DNA from: Pollutimonas nitritireducens
Lineage (GTDB): Bacteria > Pseudomonadota > Gammaproteobacteria > Burkholderiales > Burkholderiaceae_B
Reading direction: 5' to 3'
DNA: 64,000 nt
NCBI RefSeq assembly: GCF_002849615.1
Contig: NZ_PDNV01000011.1
Coordinates: 89,670-153,669 of the forward strand
In this document: positions 55,551 through 64,000 of the stretch, piece after piece
Position numbering within the stretch: position 1 is the stretch's first letter
How the letters are laid out: the number at the start of each line of letters is the position of its first letter
The notes under the pieces: model-generated
The model's database searches: none
What the model was told of the DNA's origin: nothing
What the model saw: only the letters and a program-made list of their open reading frames with translations
Position numbers and translations under genes: made by a program

Positions 55551-55940
55551 TCACTTTGAATCCCGAACAGAGGGATACAGTAGTGCACCATCAATCAAGG
55601 CTTCAACTTGCGGGCCATCCCAGGCGGCGGGCTCCATTGCCCGGCCTATTTCTCGGCCCTCTTGGTCAATTAATAGCGTTGTTGGCACGCCCGGTGCACG
55701 CAATGTATCTGAGACTTTTGTCGTCGGGTCAACGTAATGCTTTAACGTTCGAATGCCAAAGTCCTGATAGAACGGCTTGACTAAATCGGGATCTCGATCA
55801 ATCGAAAGCGCAACGACTTCAAAGTCTGGACCGCCACGCTTGGCATTTAACCGGTCCAGCGATGGCATCTCCTCTCGACGCGGAGGGCACCAGGTCGCCC
55901 ATAGATTGAGCAATATGACACGACCATGAAAATCAGCCAA
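55551..55940 (-). pseudogene. TlpA-like thioredoxin fragment with altered active site
   Basis: About 129 residues of a TlpA/ResA-type thioredoxin from a TTG at 55940. The signal peptide and the N-terminus are missing: upstream of LTLADFHG the frame ends in a stop. The active site reads WATWCPPRREEMP, so the second Cys of CPPC is Arg and redox cycling is lost. The rest (APGVPTTLLIDQEG) is normal. It lies next to the broken ccdA, its natural partner, and both have decayed. Confidence 0.7.
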
Positions 55941-56042
55941 GGTTAAACGAGCGAGTCAGCTCCCATCGTGCCGAAGTAGCCCAGCAAACGAGGCACTTGC
56001 GGGATAGCTTACACGCTCGACATAAAGTCAAAAATTACCTTT

Positions 56043-56453
56043 TTAAACATGGCAGGAGCAATCCGACAACGCCTGTAATATCCCGCACGATTCTGTCGGC
56101 TTCGCGCTTGTGCATTTTTCGCGCAAAATCGTGAGATGCCCCTTTAACTGCATTAATTCTTTGACGCGCACTTCCACCTCATGGATATGCCCATCTAACA
56201 AAGCATTGACATCGCCGCAATCCTCCTCCGGCGTGTCGCGGTATTTCAGTAAGGCACGTACATCTTCTAACGCCATATCGAGCGTACGACAGTGCCGGAT
56301 GAATCGTAGGCGTTCAACATGCTCTTCACTATACAGACGATAATTGCCGCTACTGCGAGAGGGTTCCGGTAACAGCCCTTCCTTCTCATAATAACGAATG
56401 GTCTCGGCCTGACATTCCGTGCGCTTGGCCAGCTCGCCAATCTTGATATTCAT
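56043..56453 (-). CDS. cadR: MerR-family Cd(II)/Pb(II)-responsive regulator CadR/PbrR
   Basis: A 136-residue regulator. Residues 1-70 are the MerR helix-turn-helix (MNIKIGELAKRTECQAETIR), then the dimer helix, with cysteines in EDCGDVNALLDGH, REKCTSAKPTESCGIL and a Cys pair near the end (CSCHV). This Cys set is the CadR/PbrR pattern. The start at 56453 gives the standard N-terminus. A CadR-type dyad lies 20 bases upstream of its start and another in the cadA promoter. Confidence 0.9.
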   Translation of the reverse strand: MNIKIGELAKRTECQAETIRYYEKEGLLPEPSRSSGNYRLYSEEHVERLRFIRHCRTLDMALEDVRALLKYRDTPEEDCGDVNALLDGHIHEVEVRVKELMQLKGHLTILREKCTSAKPTESCGILQALSDCSCHV

Positions 56454-56472
56454 CTTAATCTCAGTTAATAAA

Positions 56473-56493
56473 ACCATAGAGTGACTATAGGGT
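56473..56493. promoter_or_regulatory. CadR-type dyad upstream of cadR
   Basis: A 21-bp site with arms ACCATAGAG and CTATAGGGT, matching on the minus strand the ACCCTATAG...AGGGT type. It resembles the dyad in the cadA promoter and would let CadR control its own gene. TTGACA lies further upstream at 56506-56501. Confidence 0.6.
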
Positions 56494-56853
56494 ATTCGTA
56501 TGTCAATAGCAACTAACGCAAGACGACCTGCTCCATCTTGCCGTCGAAAGTATGCGCCAGCAAGGGTGAGAAAAAAGCTGCTACCTCCCCCATCCACAGG
56601 ATGGCAATTTAGCGAATTACAGATAACCGCGTGAGACTTTGTGTAATCGGCACCAAATTGCTGTGAAAACCAATATCGATGCGATCAGGGCTGGACTAGC
56701 TCGGTCTGGGAATATCGATGGCCACGATTTAATCGCTAAAAGAGCAGCCATATCTATAGCACTTGGTTGTTGCCAGGTGCAGAACTAAGTCTCCTCACTT
56801 GCAAGAACGAGATCGTGCACCTTTAAGTAACAAAGTACGCTCAGGAAATGCAC
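56494..56853. other. Intergenic region, nothing recognised
   Basis: About 360 bases between cadR and the membrane protein gene on the same strand. No hairpin or gene is evident. Confidence 0.35.
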
Positions 56854-57456
56854 CTAATTTGTGCGTCGCGTTTTGGATGAGTCATCGCTATCGCCCAGCA
56901 AATTGCTCGATTTGATCGCCCCCGGCAACCAGAGTATAAGCACAGCCACGGCCCAGAAAACCATGAAAGCCCCTGCATTCCATTGATCGTCAACCAGATA
57001 AACGCTGCACAATTGCTGCGGGGCTTCCTGATAAATCAGGCCCACGGCAACCGTCATCCAGCACCAGTTGAAAATAAAAAATGCCTGAATCACCACGCCC
57101 GCCTGGCGCCACGAGACGCCCACCAGCATGCCGGCGACAAGCCAGCTAAGAACCTTAATTAAGGCCACACCTGTATGGAGGACGGCCAGATCGAGCGCGG
57201 CAGGCACCATCCAGAACGCGGTCACCAAGGCCGTGACTACAAGCGCGGTAAGTCCCTTTGCGTTCCAGGGCTCAATCAGCCGCGCAAGACGCGGACCCGC
57301 AGCCGAGGCGGTCAACCAGCCTATGACAAACAGAAGCGGAAACTCCAGCCCCATATGGCGGGCCATGGTGGCTTCGAGCCATGGCTGCAGCACGGCTGCC
57401 GCCACGAGAAGCACGCCAGGCAACCAGGCAATATAGCGAGACGTGCTCAAGCGCAT
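56854..57456 (-). CDS. Multi-pass membrane protein, function unknown
   Basis: A 200-residue protein with about six hydrophobic helices (WLPGVLLVAAAVLQPWLEA, LLFVIGWLTASAAG, ALVVTALVTAFWMVPAALD and others) and a polar tail ending TRRTN. LEATMARHMGLEFPLL recalls cytochrome oxidase assembly proteins (CtaG-like), but the match is weak. It starts 3 bases after the lnt stop, so it is co-transcribed with lnt. Confidence 0.55.
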   Translation of the reverse strand: MRLSTSRYIAWLPGVLLVAAAVLQPWLEATMARHMGLEFPLLFVIGWLTASAAGPRLARLIEPWNAKGLTALVVTALVTAFWMVPAALDLAVLHTGVALIKVLSWLVAGMLVGVSWRQAGVVIQAFFIFNWCWMTVAVGLIYQEAPQQLCSVYLVDDQWNAGAFMVFWAVAVLILWLPGAIKSSNLLGDSDDSSKTRRTN

Positions 57457-57459
57457 GGG

Positions 57460-59087
57460 CTACGGCTCCGACTTATTATATAAATAGTCGGCCAATGCCA
57501 GGTCGGCACGATCGACATCGTACGCTTTGATCAGCTTTCCGCGCTCGTCAATACGAAATAGCGCCGCATTGTGCGAGTATCCGCCCAGGCCATCAGGAAA
57601 CAGAAGGACTAAAATAGGCCAGTTGCCCGCGAAGTTATAGGGTGTTCGGCCTTTATATCCTTGAGCCGTCCCGGTAAGAGCTCCTCTTTCGAATCCGGCG
57701 ATTTGTTTCACGAGTCGTCCTTTCGCATCAATGATTGCGGTCGGCCCTGTATTCGTTGCAAGCAGCATATACCGTCCATTTTCCATGGCTCGCATTTGGC
57801 TGATTTCGACAAACTGTGCAGGAGCAAGCGAACGACCAAACCACGCTAAGTTGCTCAAATTCAGCAGTAGGGTCGCATCGGCGGCCGGCCTAATAATTTC
57901 TTCGCCAAACACGTTCTCAAAACAGATATTGACTGCGATGCGCTGTCCCGCTATCTGCATGACTGGCTGCCCTGATGCGCCGGCTGAAAAATTGGCCATC
58001 GGAATTTGAAGGACTTCGGGAATCCAGGAAAACAGCGTTACAAAAGGGATGAATTCACCGAACGGCACCAAATGTTGCTTACGATACCGTTGGGACGGCA
58101 CATTACCAATGCTTACCGCACTATTAAATTGCAAAGTGCCGCTTGCTTCACCTGGAATTTGTTCGGGCACGCCAAAAATAATATCACCTCCATTTTCGAG
58201 CGCAATCGTTGCTAATTCCTCGCCGAACCATGCTGGAATTTCGTTGAAAAACATCGGCGCTGCCGTCTCCGGCAGGACGATTAGCTGGGTTTTCGAGGAC
58301 CGAGCTAACTGAACATAGTTTCTTAATATATTTTCAGTTTCATCCGCACGCCATTTTTTGTCTTGCGGCACATTCCCTTGGAGTAGGGACACGGAGACGG
58401 GCGACCCCACGGGCTGCGACCAATCCAATTGCTGAAGTCCCCAGCCAGCGGCCAGATGCTCCCGAGAAGGCCTAATTTTAGCCAAGCACGGGTGGGATGC
58501 ACCATGCAGGACACCAGCGTCGTCGCACTAAGAGCCACAACAAAGGAAACCCCGTATACACCAAACACCGGGGCATACCCAGACAACGGGCTAGTAAAAC
58601 CTTGTGTATATCCAAATGTTAACCAAGGGAAGCCACCAAAAAGCACACCACGTAGCCACTCGCACGTCACCCAAATAGGGGCCAGAATCCAAACACCCTG
58701 CGTTTTACGGATAAGGCGGCTTCCCACAAAACCAAATAATGCCGGGAAAAGAGCTAGCACCGCGCAAAACAATAACGTTGCGAGCGCAGCGGATGATGCA
58801 GACATGCCTCCGTAGGTGTGGAGACTGACGTATATCCAATTCACTCCTGCACCGAAGACACCTACCCCAAACATAAACCCGACGAGCGTAGGGGTAAGCC
58901 TCCAGCGCGTTTGGGACAGCAAACCGAAAAGACCCGCTAAGGTCAAAATCGATACCCATGCCAGATTAAACGGTGCAAAGGCCAATACCGATAACATACC
59001 CAATAAAAAGGAGCCTAGATAAAGGCCTACGTGTATTGGAATAATCTGGCTATATTGCCGATAAGGCTGACGCGCTGACTTGGTCAT
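57460..59087 (-). pseudogene. lnt: Apolipoprotein N-acyltransferase Lnt with one frameshift
   Basis: The N-terminal part from 59087 has the membrane helices of Lnt (FAPFNLAWVSILTLAG, GGFPWLTFGYTQ) and the second frame, to 57460, has the nitrilase-type domain with LPETAAPMF (Glu), and the catalytic Cys in VNICFENVFGEEI. They join at about 58450, where IWPLA and LAAGWGLQQLDW are one sequence split by a single-base shift. Total length, about 540 residues, fits Lnt. It would acylate lipoproteins; the shift probably inactivates it. A chromosomal lnt is expected elsewhere. Confidence 0.8.
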
Positions 59088-59177
59088 GGAGTCACACTGA
59101 TCCTGGACATAAGGTCTTTGAAAATTAGACTTTACCTTCTACGGAAAAGCGGCCTGAATTAGCGATGCCGCGGCTAT

Positions 59178-59251
59178 TGGTGGAGAGGGGAAGAGTCGAA
59201 CTCCCGACCTCGTCATTGAAAGACGCACTCTGGCCTCTGAGCTACCTCTCC
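59178..59251 (-). tRNA. tRNA-like gene with apparent UCA anticodon
   Basis: On the minus strand a 74-base cloverleaf can be drawn. The acceptor stem is GGAGAGG with CCTCTCC, followed by A and an encoded CCA. The D stem is GCTC with GAGT, the T arm is GGGAG, TTCGACT, CTTCC. The anticodon arm is CGTC, TTTCAAT, GACG, giving anticodon UCA, which would read UGA. The stem has four clean pairs plus a mismatch and base 26 seems missing. It is not a normal tRNA-Sec (too short, no long variable arm). It may be a degenerate or unusual tRNA. Confidence 0.55.
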
Positions 59252-59331
59252 AAGTCAGCAGCATTCTAGCAATTACTGCCCCCCCGCTAGTTGACGCGAC
59301 GGCGATAGATGACAAGAGAGTCAAAAAACAC

Positions 59332-59362
59332 TTGACCCTAAAGCCACTGCAGGGTTTCTAAT
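59332..59362 (+). promoter_or_regulatory. CadR-controlled cadA promoter
   Basis: TTGACC (59332-59337) as -35 and TCTAAT (59357-59362) as -10 are 19 bases apart, the spacing of MerR-type promoters. The dyad ACCCT (59335-59339) and AGGGT (59351-59355) lies in the spacer. This is 24 bases before the cadA start. Confidence 0.85.
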
Positions 59363-59385
59363 AGCGGCATCAAAGGAAATCCACT

Positions 59386-61686
59386 ATGAAAAGTCCTCAG
59401 CCAACCCTCGACAAAACGATTGCATCGTGTTGCGATCACGCACACGGCCACACTAGCCAACCCACTGAGCCGCCGCAGATGCCACAAAAAAGCGGTTCCG
59501 CGACGGCCTATCGCATTGCCACCATGGACTGCTCCGCTGAAGAGTCTGAAATTCGTCGCGCGCTCGAACCAGTTACTGGTATCCGTAGCTTGGGCTTTCA
59601 GCTTGGCGCGCGCACGTTGGTTATCGATGCACCAACTGACGTGTTGCCGTTGGCTTTGACCGCGATACGTAAAATCGGTTTTGATCCGAAAGAAATATCA
59701 AAATCAGGCGACAGTGGTGACATCTCCGGGGCGCACAGTGACCAGGAGCACGGATTTTCGAGCGGCATCACCCGCTTGGTTTTTGCGCTCGTTTTTGCCT
59801 TCGGAGCGGAGAGTCTTTCGTTTCTCGCTCCCGACACCCAGCCGTGGCAAATCGCTGGAATGGCGATAGCCGTTATCGGGATTTGGCTGGCCGGACTCGA
59901 TACGTACATGAAGGGCTTTTTTGCTCTTCGCCACGGCAGACTTAACATTAATGGCTTGATGACCGTCGCAGTAACAGGAGCCTTCTTAATCGGCCAATGG
60001 GCTGAAGCGGCCATGGTCATGGCCTTGTATGCTATCGCTGAATTAATCGAGGCTCGCGCCGTGGATCGGGCACGAAATGCGATTAAGGGTCTTCTGGACC
60101 TTGCGCCAGAAGCGGCCGAGGTTCGCCAGCCTGACGGCATTTGGCAGGTAATGCTAGCTGGGGAGATTACGCTCGGGTCAATCGTGCGTATCAAACCAGG
60201 TGAACGGGTGGCCTTAGACGGCACCGTCACGGCGGGAGCAAGTGCGATCAATCAAGCACCTGTGACAGGCGAAAGCATCCCCGTTGAAAAAGCCATCGGT
60301 GACCCGGTGTTTGCCGGCACCATTAATGAGTCTGGCTCTCTGGAGTTTGAGGTCACCGCTGTGGCGAGCGATTCGACGCTGGCCCGAATCATTCATGCCG
60401 TGGAGCAGGCGCAGGGCAGTCGCGCGCCGACGCAACGCTTTGTGGACAAGTTTGCCGCCATCTATACACCAGCTGTTTTTATCATAGCGTTGGCGGTGGC
60501 GCTGGCCGGCCCCCTACTCTTCGATTGGACTTGGCTGCAAGCTGCTTATAAAGCATTGGTCTTACTGGTCATTGCTTGCCCTTGTGCACTGGTCATCTCC
60601 ACGCCCGTGACAGTTGTCAGCGGCTTGGCTGCGGCCGCGCGCCGAGGAATCCTAATCAAGGGTGGCACCTATCTCGAAGAGGCTCGCAAACTCAAAGCCG
60701 TGGCATTAGATAAAACCGGCACGATCACCGCAGGCAAGCCAGAATTGGTCGAATGGGAAATCATCTCCCCTATTGTTTCAAAAGAACGCGTAGCCGCGAT
60801 GGCGGCAAGCCTGGCCGGTCGTTCCGACCATCCCGTATCCAAAGCTATTGCCGCAGGATTGAACCTGCCCTTCAATGATGTTGATGGCTTTGAGGCGCTT
60901 CCTGGCCGCGGAGTCAAAGGTGCAGTGGCGGGCGAGAACTACGTGTTAGGCAACCATCGCTTGATCGAGGAGCGCGATCAATGCAGCGCCGAACTGGAAG
61001 CACTGCTTAAAATTCATGAAGAGGCCGGGCGAACCGTTACGCTGTTTGCCTCCAACGAGGCCGTGCTAGCTCTTTTTGCCGTTGCCGACACGATCAAAGA
61101 AACCTCGCGAGCTGCTATTGCTGATCTGAAGGCGCTTGGGGTCACACCCGTCATGTTAACGGGCGACAATAGCGCGACAGCCAGATCCATTGGCCACCAA
61201 GCCGGTATCGAGGATGTGCGTGGCAATCTCTTACCGCAAGACAAACTCGCCGCAATCCAGGAAATGCAAAAGCATTATGGCTTAACCGGGATGACAGGCG
61301 ACGGTATTAACGATGCGCCAGCGCTGGCTCAAGCCGACATTGGTTTTGCCATGGGCGCTGCAGGTACGGATATCGCCATGGAAGCAGCCGACGTGGTCAT
61401 TATGAACGATGACCTGCATCGCATTGCGACAACAGTGGAGTTATCGCGCAAAACCCATGCAGTGCTATGGCAAAACATAAGCTTCGCAATCGGCATCAAG
61501 GTAATATTTTTCTACCTCGCCATTTTTAGCGGAGCGACCATGTGGATGGCTGTCTTTGCAGATATGGGTGCCAGCCTACTGGTTGTGGCTAATGGCCTGC
61601 GTTTATTGCGCAGCGGTAAAAAAGAAAGAGTGCGCCCGACCAGCTCACAAACACGCCAGACCGATTACGAACGCTCAACAGGTTAG
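59386..61686 (+). CDS. cadA: Cadmium/lead/zinc-exporting P1B-type ATPase CadA
   Basis: A 766-residue P-type ATPase. The N-terminus has a Cys/His stretch (ASCCDHAHGHTSQP) and one HMA-like domain with the ATMDCSAEESEIR motif typical of Zn/Cd/Pb pumps. The ion motif CPC is at 398-400, DKTGT at 442, and [16 protein letters not shown] near the end. It exports Cd(II), Zn(II) or Pb(II) from the cytoplasm. It is followed by lspA after 8 bases, as in pbrA-pbrC-type operons. Confidence 0.93.
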   Translation: MKSPQPTLDKTIASCCDHAHGHTSQPTEPPQMPQKSGSATAYRIATMDCSAEESEIRRALEPVTGIRSLGFQLGARTLVIDAPTDVLPLALTAIRKIGFDPKEISKSGDSGDISGAHSDQEHGFSSGITRLVFALVFAFGAESLSFLAPDTQPWQIAGMAIAVIGIWLAGLDTYMKGFFALRHGRLNINGLMTVAVTGAFLIGQWAEAAMVMALYAIAELIEARAVDRARNAIKGLLDLAPEAAEVRQPDGIWQVMLAGEITLGSIVRIKPGERVALDGTVTAGASAINQAPVTGESIPVEKAIGDPVFAGTINESGSLEFEVTAVASDSTLARIIHAVEQAQGSRAPTQRFVDKFAAIYTPAVFIIALAVALAGPLLFDWTWLQAAYKALVLLVIACPCALVISTPVTVVSGLAAAARRGILIKGGTYLEEARKLKAVALDKTGTITAGKPELVEWEIISPIVSKERVAAMAASLAGRSDHPVSKAIAAGLNLPFNDVDGFEALPGRGVKGAVAGENYVLGNHRLIEERDQCSAELEALLKIHEEAGRTVTLFASNEAVLALFAVADTIKETSRAAIADLKALGVTPVMLTGDNSATARSIGHQAGIEDVRGNLLPQDKLAAIQEMQKHYGLTGMTGDGINDAPALAQADIGFAMGAAGTDIAMEAADVVIMNDDLHRIATTVELSRKTHAVLWQNISFAIGIKVIFFYLAIFSGATMWMAVFADMGASLLVVANGLRLLRSGKKERVRPTSSQTRQTDYERSTG

Positions 61687-61694
61687 AGGCCGGG

Positions 61695-62201
61695 ATGGCA
61701 CAACAATTTTCGTCCAAATCCCGTTGGTGGCTGTGGTGCTTATTAGCATTGAGCTTAGCCGCAATTGATCAAACCATTAAACAGGCGGTTTCAGCCTCCC
61801 TCCCACTTCATGCGAGTATTCAAATCACGCCATGGTTTAACTGGACTCACGTTTTGAACCCGGGTGCCGCCTTTTCTTTTTTAGCTGACGCAAGTGGATG
61901 GCAACGGTATTTTTTCAGCGCCATGGGGCTGCTGGTGAGCGCCATACTGTTATTCTCGCTATGGCGCGGAGTCACGAATCGATTGGTAACGGCATCGTAT
62001 GTTTCGATCGTTGCCGGCGCCCTGGGCAATGTCATTGACCGAGTGCGTATAGGCGCTGTCGTAGACTATCTTGATTTTCACTGGGGACTATGGCATTGGC
62101 CGGCTTTCAATCTGGCCGATGTGTTAGTGGTCGGAGGCGCTATTTTTCTTGTCCTCTCGTCCTTTACTTTCCCGCGAAACGAAATGAAGCAAGCTACATA
62201 G
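61695..62201 (+). CDS. lspA: Accessory lipoprotein signal peptidase LspA
   Basis: A 168-residue type II signal peptidase with four membrane helices. It has an FNWTHVLNPGAAFSFLAD-type motif and the two catalytic aspartates in GNVIDRVRIGAVVDYLDF and FNLADVLVVGG. It is co-transcribed with cadA. Such LspA proteins (PbrC) accompany lead-resistance ATPases and are thought to help process lipoproteins or other partners in lead resistance; the general role of LspA is clear, the metal role is inferred. Confidence 0.9.
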   Translation: MAQQFSSKSRWWLWCLLALSLAAIDQTIKQAVSASLPLHASIQITPWFNWTHVLNPGAAFSFLADASGWQRYFFSAMGLLVSAILLFSLWRGVTNRLVTASYVSIVAGALGNVIDRVRIGAVVDYLDFHWGLWHWPAFNLADVLVVGGAIFLVLSSFTFPRNEMKQAT

Positions 62202-62308
62202 CTTCTGCAATAATCCTGTATTTCCATCCTATTAACTCATCAAATGCCCTCATTGCACGTTGCACAAAGGCACAAAGGCACAATCAAATATTAAAAAACC
62301 TCAATCTC

Positions 62309-62950
62309 ATGTCTTGGAATAAAACATTTTTAACAGCTATCACTCAACAAAATTTCGTACGTGCCGCAGGCGTAATTCTGTTATCGACAAGCGCTTTTAT
62401 GGCTTCCAATGCGTTTGCCGAGGTATTAAGTTTTTCTATTATCAATGAACAGTTTCAACTTCATGACACGAACGCCGTCGCCGAAGTCCCAAGAGCGGAA
62501 CGGCTTCGTAAATCGTTTCTCCTTACCCCGATAAAAGGAGCGGAAACAAAAATAAGTTCTAATTTTGGCCTACGCCTCCACCCCGTTCTGAATAAACCCA
62601 TAGCCCATAGTGGAGTTGATTACTCAGCGCCCAAAGGCACGCCTATCAGAACAACAGCAAACGGCACTATTGCATTTATTGGCAGAAAAAAGGGCTACGG
62701 AAAAGTCATTATTATCGAGCATGCTGCCAATTTCTCCACCCTCTATGCTCATCAAAGCCGGTTCGCCAAGGGCTTAAAAAAAGGCGTTGCCGTTGCAAAA
62801 GGAAAGACCATCGGATATGTGGGATCGACCGGAATGGTCACTGGCAACAACTTGCATTATGAGGTTCGGATGGACGATCAGCCGATTAACCCATTAGAAG
62901 TAGATCGACTTTTCGTTGAGAATGAATATTTTTCCGACAACGTAAATTAA
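62309..62950 (+). CDS. M23 family metallopeptidase with altered active site
   Basis: A 213-residue exported LytM-like protein with signal peptide (to about FAEVLSF). It keeps HSGVDY (zinc His and Asp) and YAHQSRF. The HxH motif is NLHYEVR in place of HLHYE: the first His, a catalytic residue in LytM, is Asn, while the zinc His remains. Activity may be lost or reduced. It is the paralog of 31161-31742, which has the intact motif. The ATG at 62309 begins MSWNKTFLTAITQQN. Confidence 0.8.
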   Translation: MSWNKTFLTAITQQNFVRAAGVILLSTSAFMASNAFAEVLSFSIINEQFQLHDTNAVAEVPRAERLRKSFLLTPIKGAETKISSNFGLRLHPVLNKPIAHSGVDYSAPKGTPIRTTANGTIAFIGRKKGYGKVIIIEHAANFSTLYAHQSRFAKGLKKGVAVAKGKTIGYVGSTGMVTGNNLHYEVRMDDQPINPLEVDRLFVENEYFSDNVN

Positions 62951-63116
62951 CAAGGCGTGGGAGAGGTCACCAAGAGGTCGAACAGTTCCGCCTGCTTCTC
63001 ACCTAAGGCGCACAACACTCGTTGTCTTAATAGTACGTGCCTCGTCTATGCAACGGGCAGATGTGCTCCGTTCATTAAAGCCCTTTCCCATTGTCGAATA
63101 ACACGAAGGTAGCATC

Positions 63117-63650
63117 ATGAAAAAAGTAGTTTTTGGTATTTTAATGCTTTACGGCTCTTCGACTGCCTACGCAGCAAACGTTCACGGTGAACATGTTGCT
63201 CCTGTGTCCGCGCAAGATCAATCCAAGACAACTCAACGCGCCGATACGGGACCAGACAATAAAGCATCTGTGTCTAAAACGTTAGCAGTTTCAGGCTGCT
63301 GGATTCGTTCATTACCGAAGCCAATACCTTCTGCAGGCTACTTTGTCATAAAAAACACTGGCTCAGGTGACGCCAAACTAACCAGCTTGGCGATACCCGC
63401 GTTCGGCCAGGTATCATTACATCAAACGACCAATGAGGACGGCCAGAGCAAAATGAGCATGGCTCACGAAATTTCGATCCCAGCTGGCGGAGAATTGAAA
63501 TTTAAACCGGCCAGCTATCATGCCATGCTCGAAAAGCCTACCCAAGCCCTTGCTGTTGGCGCTCACGTTCAGGCTGAATTCACATTTGAATCTGGCGAGA
63601 AAGCCATAACGACGTGCGAAGTCAAACCGGCTAATACTGTGCCAGAATAG
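63117..63650 (+). CDS. PCu(A)C family periplasmic copper chaperone
   Basis: A 177-residue exported protein with signal peptide (MKKVVFGILMLYGSSTAYA). The PCu(A)C (DUF461) domain shows the copper ligands as His in VSLHQTT, Met in MSMAHEIS, and His and Met in SYHAMLEKP. Members deliver Cu(I) to cytochrome oxidase or other copper sites. An early His-rich stretch (NVHGEHVAP) may add binding. No Sco partner is seen beside it in the window. Confidence 0.85.
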   Translation: MKKVVFGILMLYGSSTAYAANVHGEHVAPVSAQDQSKTTQRADTGPDNKASVSKTLAVSGCWIRSLPKPIPSAGYFVIKNTGSGDAKLTSLAIPAFGQVSLHQTTNEDGQSKMSMAHEISIPAGGELKFKPASYHAMLEKPTQALAVGAHVQAEFTFESGEKAITTCEVKPANTVPE

Positions 63651-63812
63651 TCCTAGTCTTATCTATAAGACTGGTTGATCGGGAAGATGGCCGGTAACCA
63701 CCGTCCATCGCTAACCTCACGACGTCGGGCACACCAGCGCATAACGTCACAGCTTCTCAGGAAGATTGGCGCTATGAGTAAGGTATGGTCACAGCTCATT
63801 AATAACCTTACC

Positions 63813-63842
63813 GCACAGAGGTCGCAGACGCGACCTCTGTGC
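63813..63842. terminator. Perfect 13-bp hairpin after the PCu(A)C gene
   Basis: GCACAGAGGTCGC (63813-63825) pairs with GCGACCTCTGTGC (63830-63842) around AGAC. It lies 163 bases after the stop and has only a short T-rich stretch behind it. Confidence 0.55.
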
Positions 63843-63873
63843 CGGTGTTTATTGACTCGCAGGCAGTTTATTG

Positions 63874-64000
63874 GTAAGTGATCCAGCAAGCACATCCTTG
63901 TCGGGTTTCGATGAAAGGCGCAACCTTCAGTCTGTTCAATTTCGGAGCAGGCAGATATGTCGAAGGGAATGCAATACTGGTCGGATCACTTAGCAGCCAT
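63874..64000 (+). mobile_element. Left end of an IS66-type insertion sequence (partial)
   Basis: The sequence from GTAAGTG at 63874 looks like an IS66-family terminal repeat, and 83 bases later an ORF begins that resembles the IS66 accessory protein TnpA. The element continues beyond the window, so its other end and transposase cannot be checked. Confidence 0.5.
63957..64000 (+). CDS. IS66 family accessory protein TnpA (partial)
   Basis: Only the first 14 residues are in the window (MSKGMQYWSDHLAA). They fit the start of IS66 TnpA proteins, which open with a short Trp-containing helix. The frame runs off the edge. Confidence 0.5.
   Translation, partial: MSKGMQYWSDHLAA

Noticed and set aside
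57460..58485. A separate nitrilase-like gene of 341 codons
   Set aside because: It has no ribosome binding site and its N-terminus continues the Lnt sequence of the neighbouring frame, so it is the C-terminal part of frameshifted lnt.
58323..59087. Programmed frameshifting in lnt
   Set aside because: I see no slippery heptamer or downstream structure at about 58450; a simple indel is the easier reading.
59178..59251. Selenocysteine tRNA
   Set aside because: It is 74 bases, has a 7-bp acceptor stem and no long variable arm, unlike tRNA-Sec; no selenocysteine genes are nearby.

Overview
The window looks like the chromosome of a beta-proteobacterium of the Alcaligenaceae (Bordetella/Achromobacter/Pusillimonas-like), judged from the protein style and the core gene set on the left. 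From 1 to about 15.65 kb it holds ordinary GC-rich genes: tamB (cut by the window edge) and tamA, mrp/apbC, metG, a cation-diffusion transporter, a DUF2231 plus sorbosone-dehydrogenase pair, mmsA with a divergent LysR regulator, a DUF6282 hydrolase-like protein, and a LysE exporter facing a MocR-type regulator.

From about 15.7 kb to the right edge the base composition drops and the content becomes a mosaic accessory island for metal resistance. A repeat cluster of the kind seen beside integrase attachment sites lies at the boundary (15761-15788), but no integrase is in view. The island holds: (a) a regulatory block with a stand-alone LysR effector domain, an XRE regulator, an Lgt-like/TlpA fusion and a LysR regulator (16-20 kb); (b) a large copper block (20.5-35.5 kb) with a CopRS two-component system, two multicopper oxidases, CopB, CopZ, a cupredoxin, a cytochrome c, an M23 peptidase and a copper P-type ATPase; (c) a mercury operon (36.5-40.1 kb) ending in a Tn3-family inverted repeat; (d) a second, patchier copper/envelope block (40.2-55.9 kb) with another cupredoxin, a second two-component system, a porin, a CusF-like protein, DsbD, a Csp-like copper store and several broken genes; (e) a cadmium/lead/zinc block (56-62.2 kb) with cadR, cadA, lspA, a frameshifted lnt and a tRNA-like gene; (f) a second M23 peptidase, a PCu(A)C chaperone and the left end of an IS66-type element at the right edge.

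The most coherent signal is a repeated 16-bp palindrome, ATTACA-N4-TGTAAT, seen at nine places with variable fidelity. It sits upstream of copRS, between copZ and a DUF2933 operon, and upstream of copA, the copper ATPase, the second cupredoxin, the second DUF2933 operon and the Csp-like gene. Two further copies have no obvious target. I read it as the operator of the CopR encoded here, which would make dispersed operons one regulon. Within it, a DUF2933 protein is twice encoded with an unannotated 37-residue Met-rich membrane protein (27068-27181 and 52177-52290). This pair is my best candidate for an undescribed component.

The island is visibly decaying. Genes for DUF4396, DUF305, an MFS transporter, CcdA, a TlpA-like redoxin, Lnt, MerF, MerD, a CsoR/RcnR repressor, a porin and a multicopper oxidase are truncated, frameshifted or internally deleted. 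All family assignments are from reading motifs and remembered families; no database search was run.
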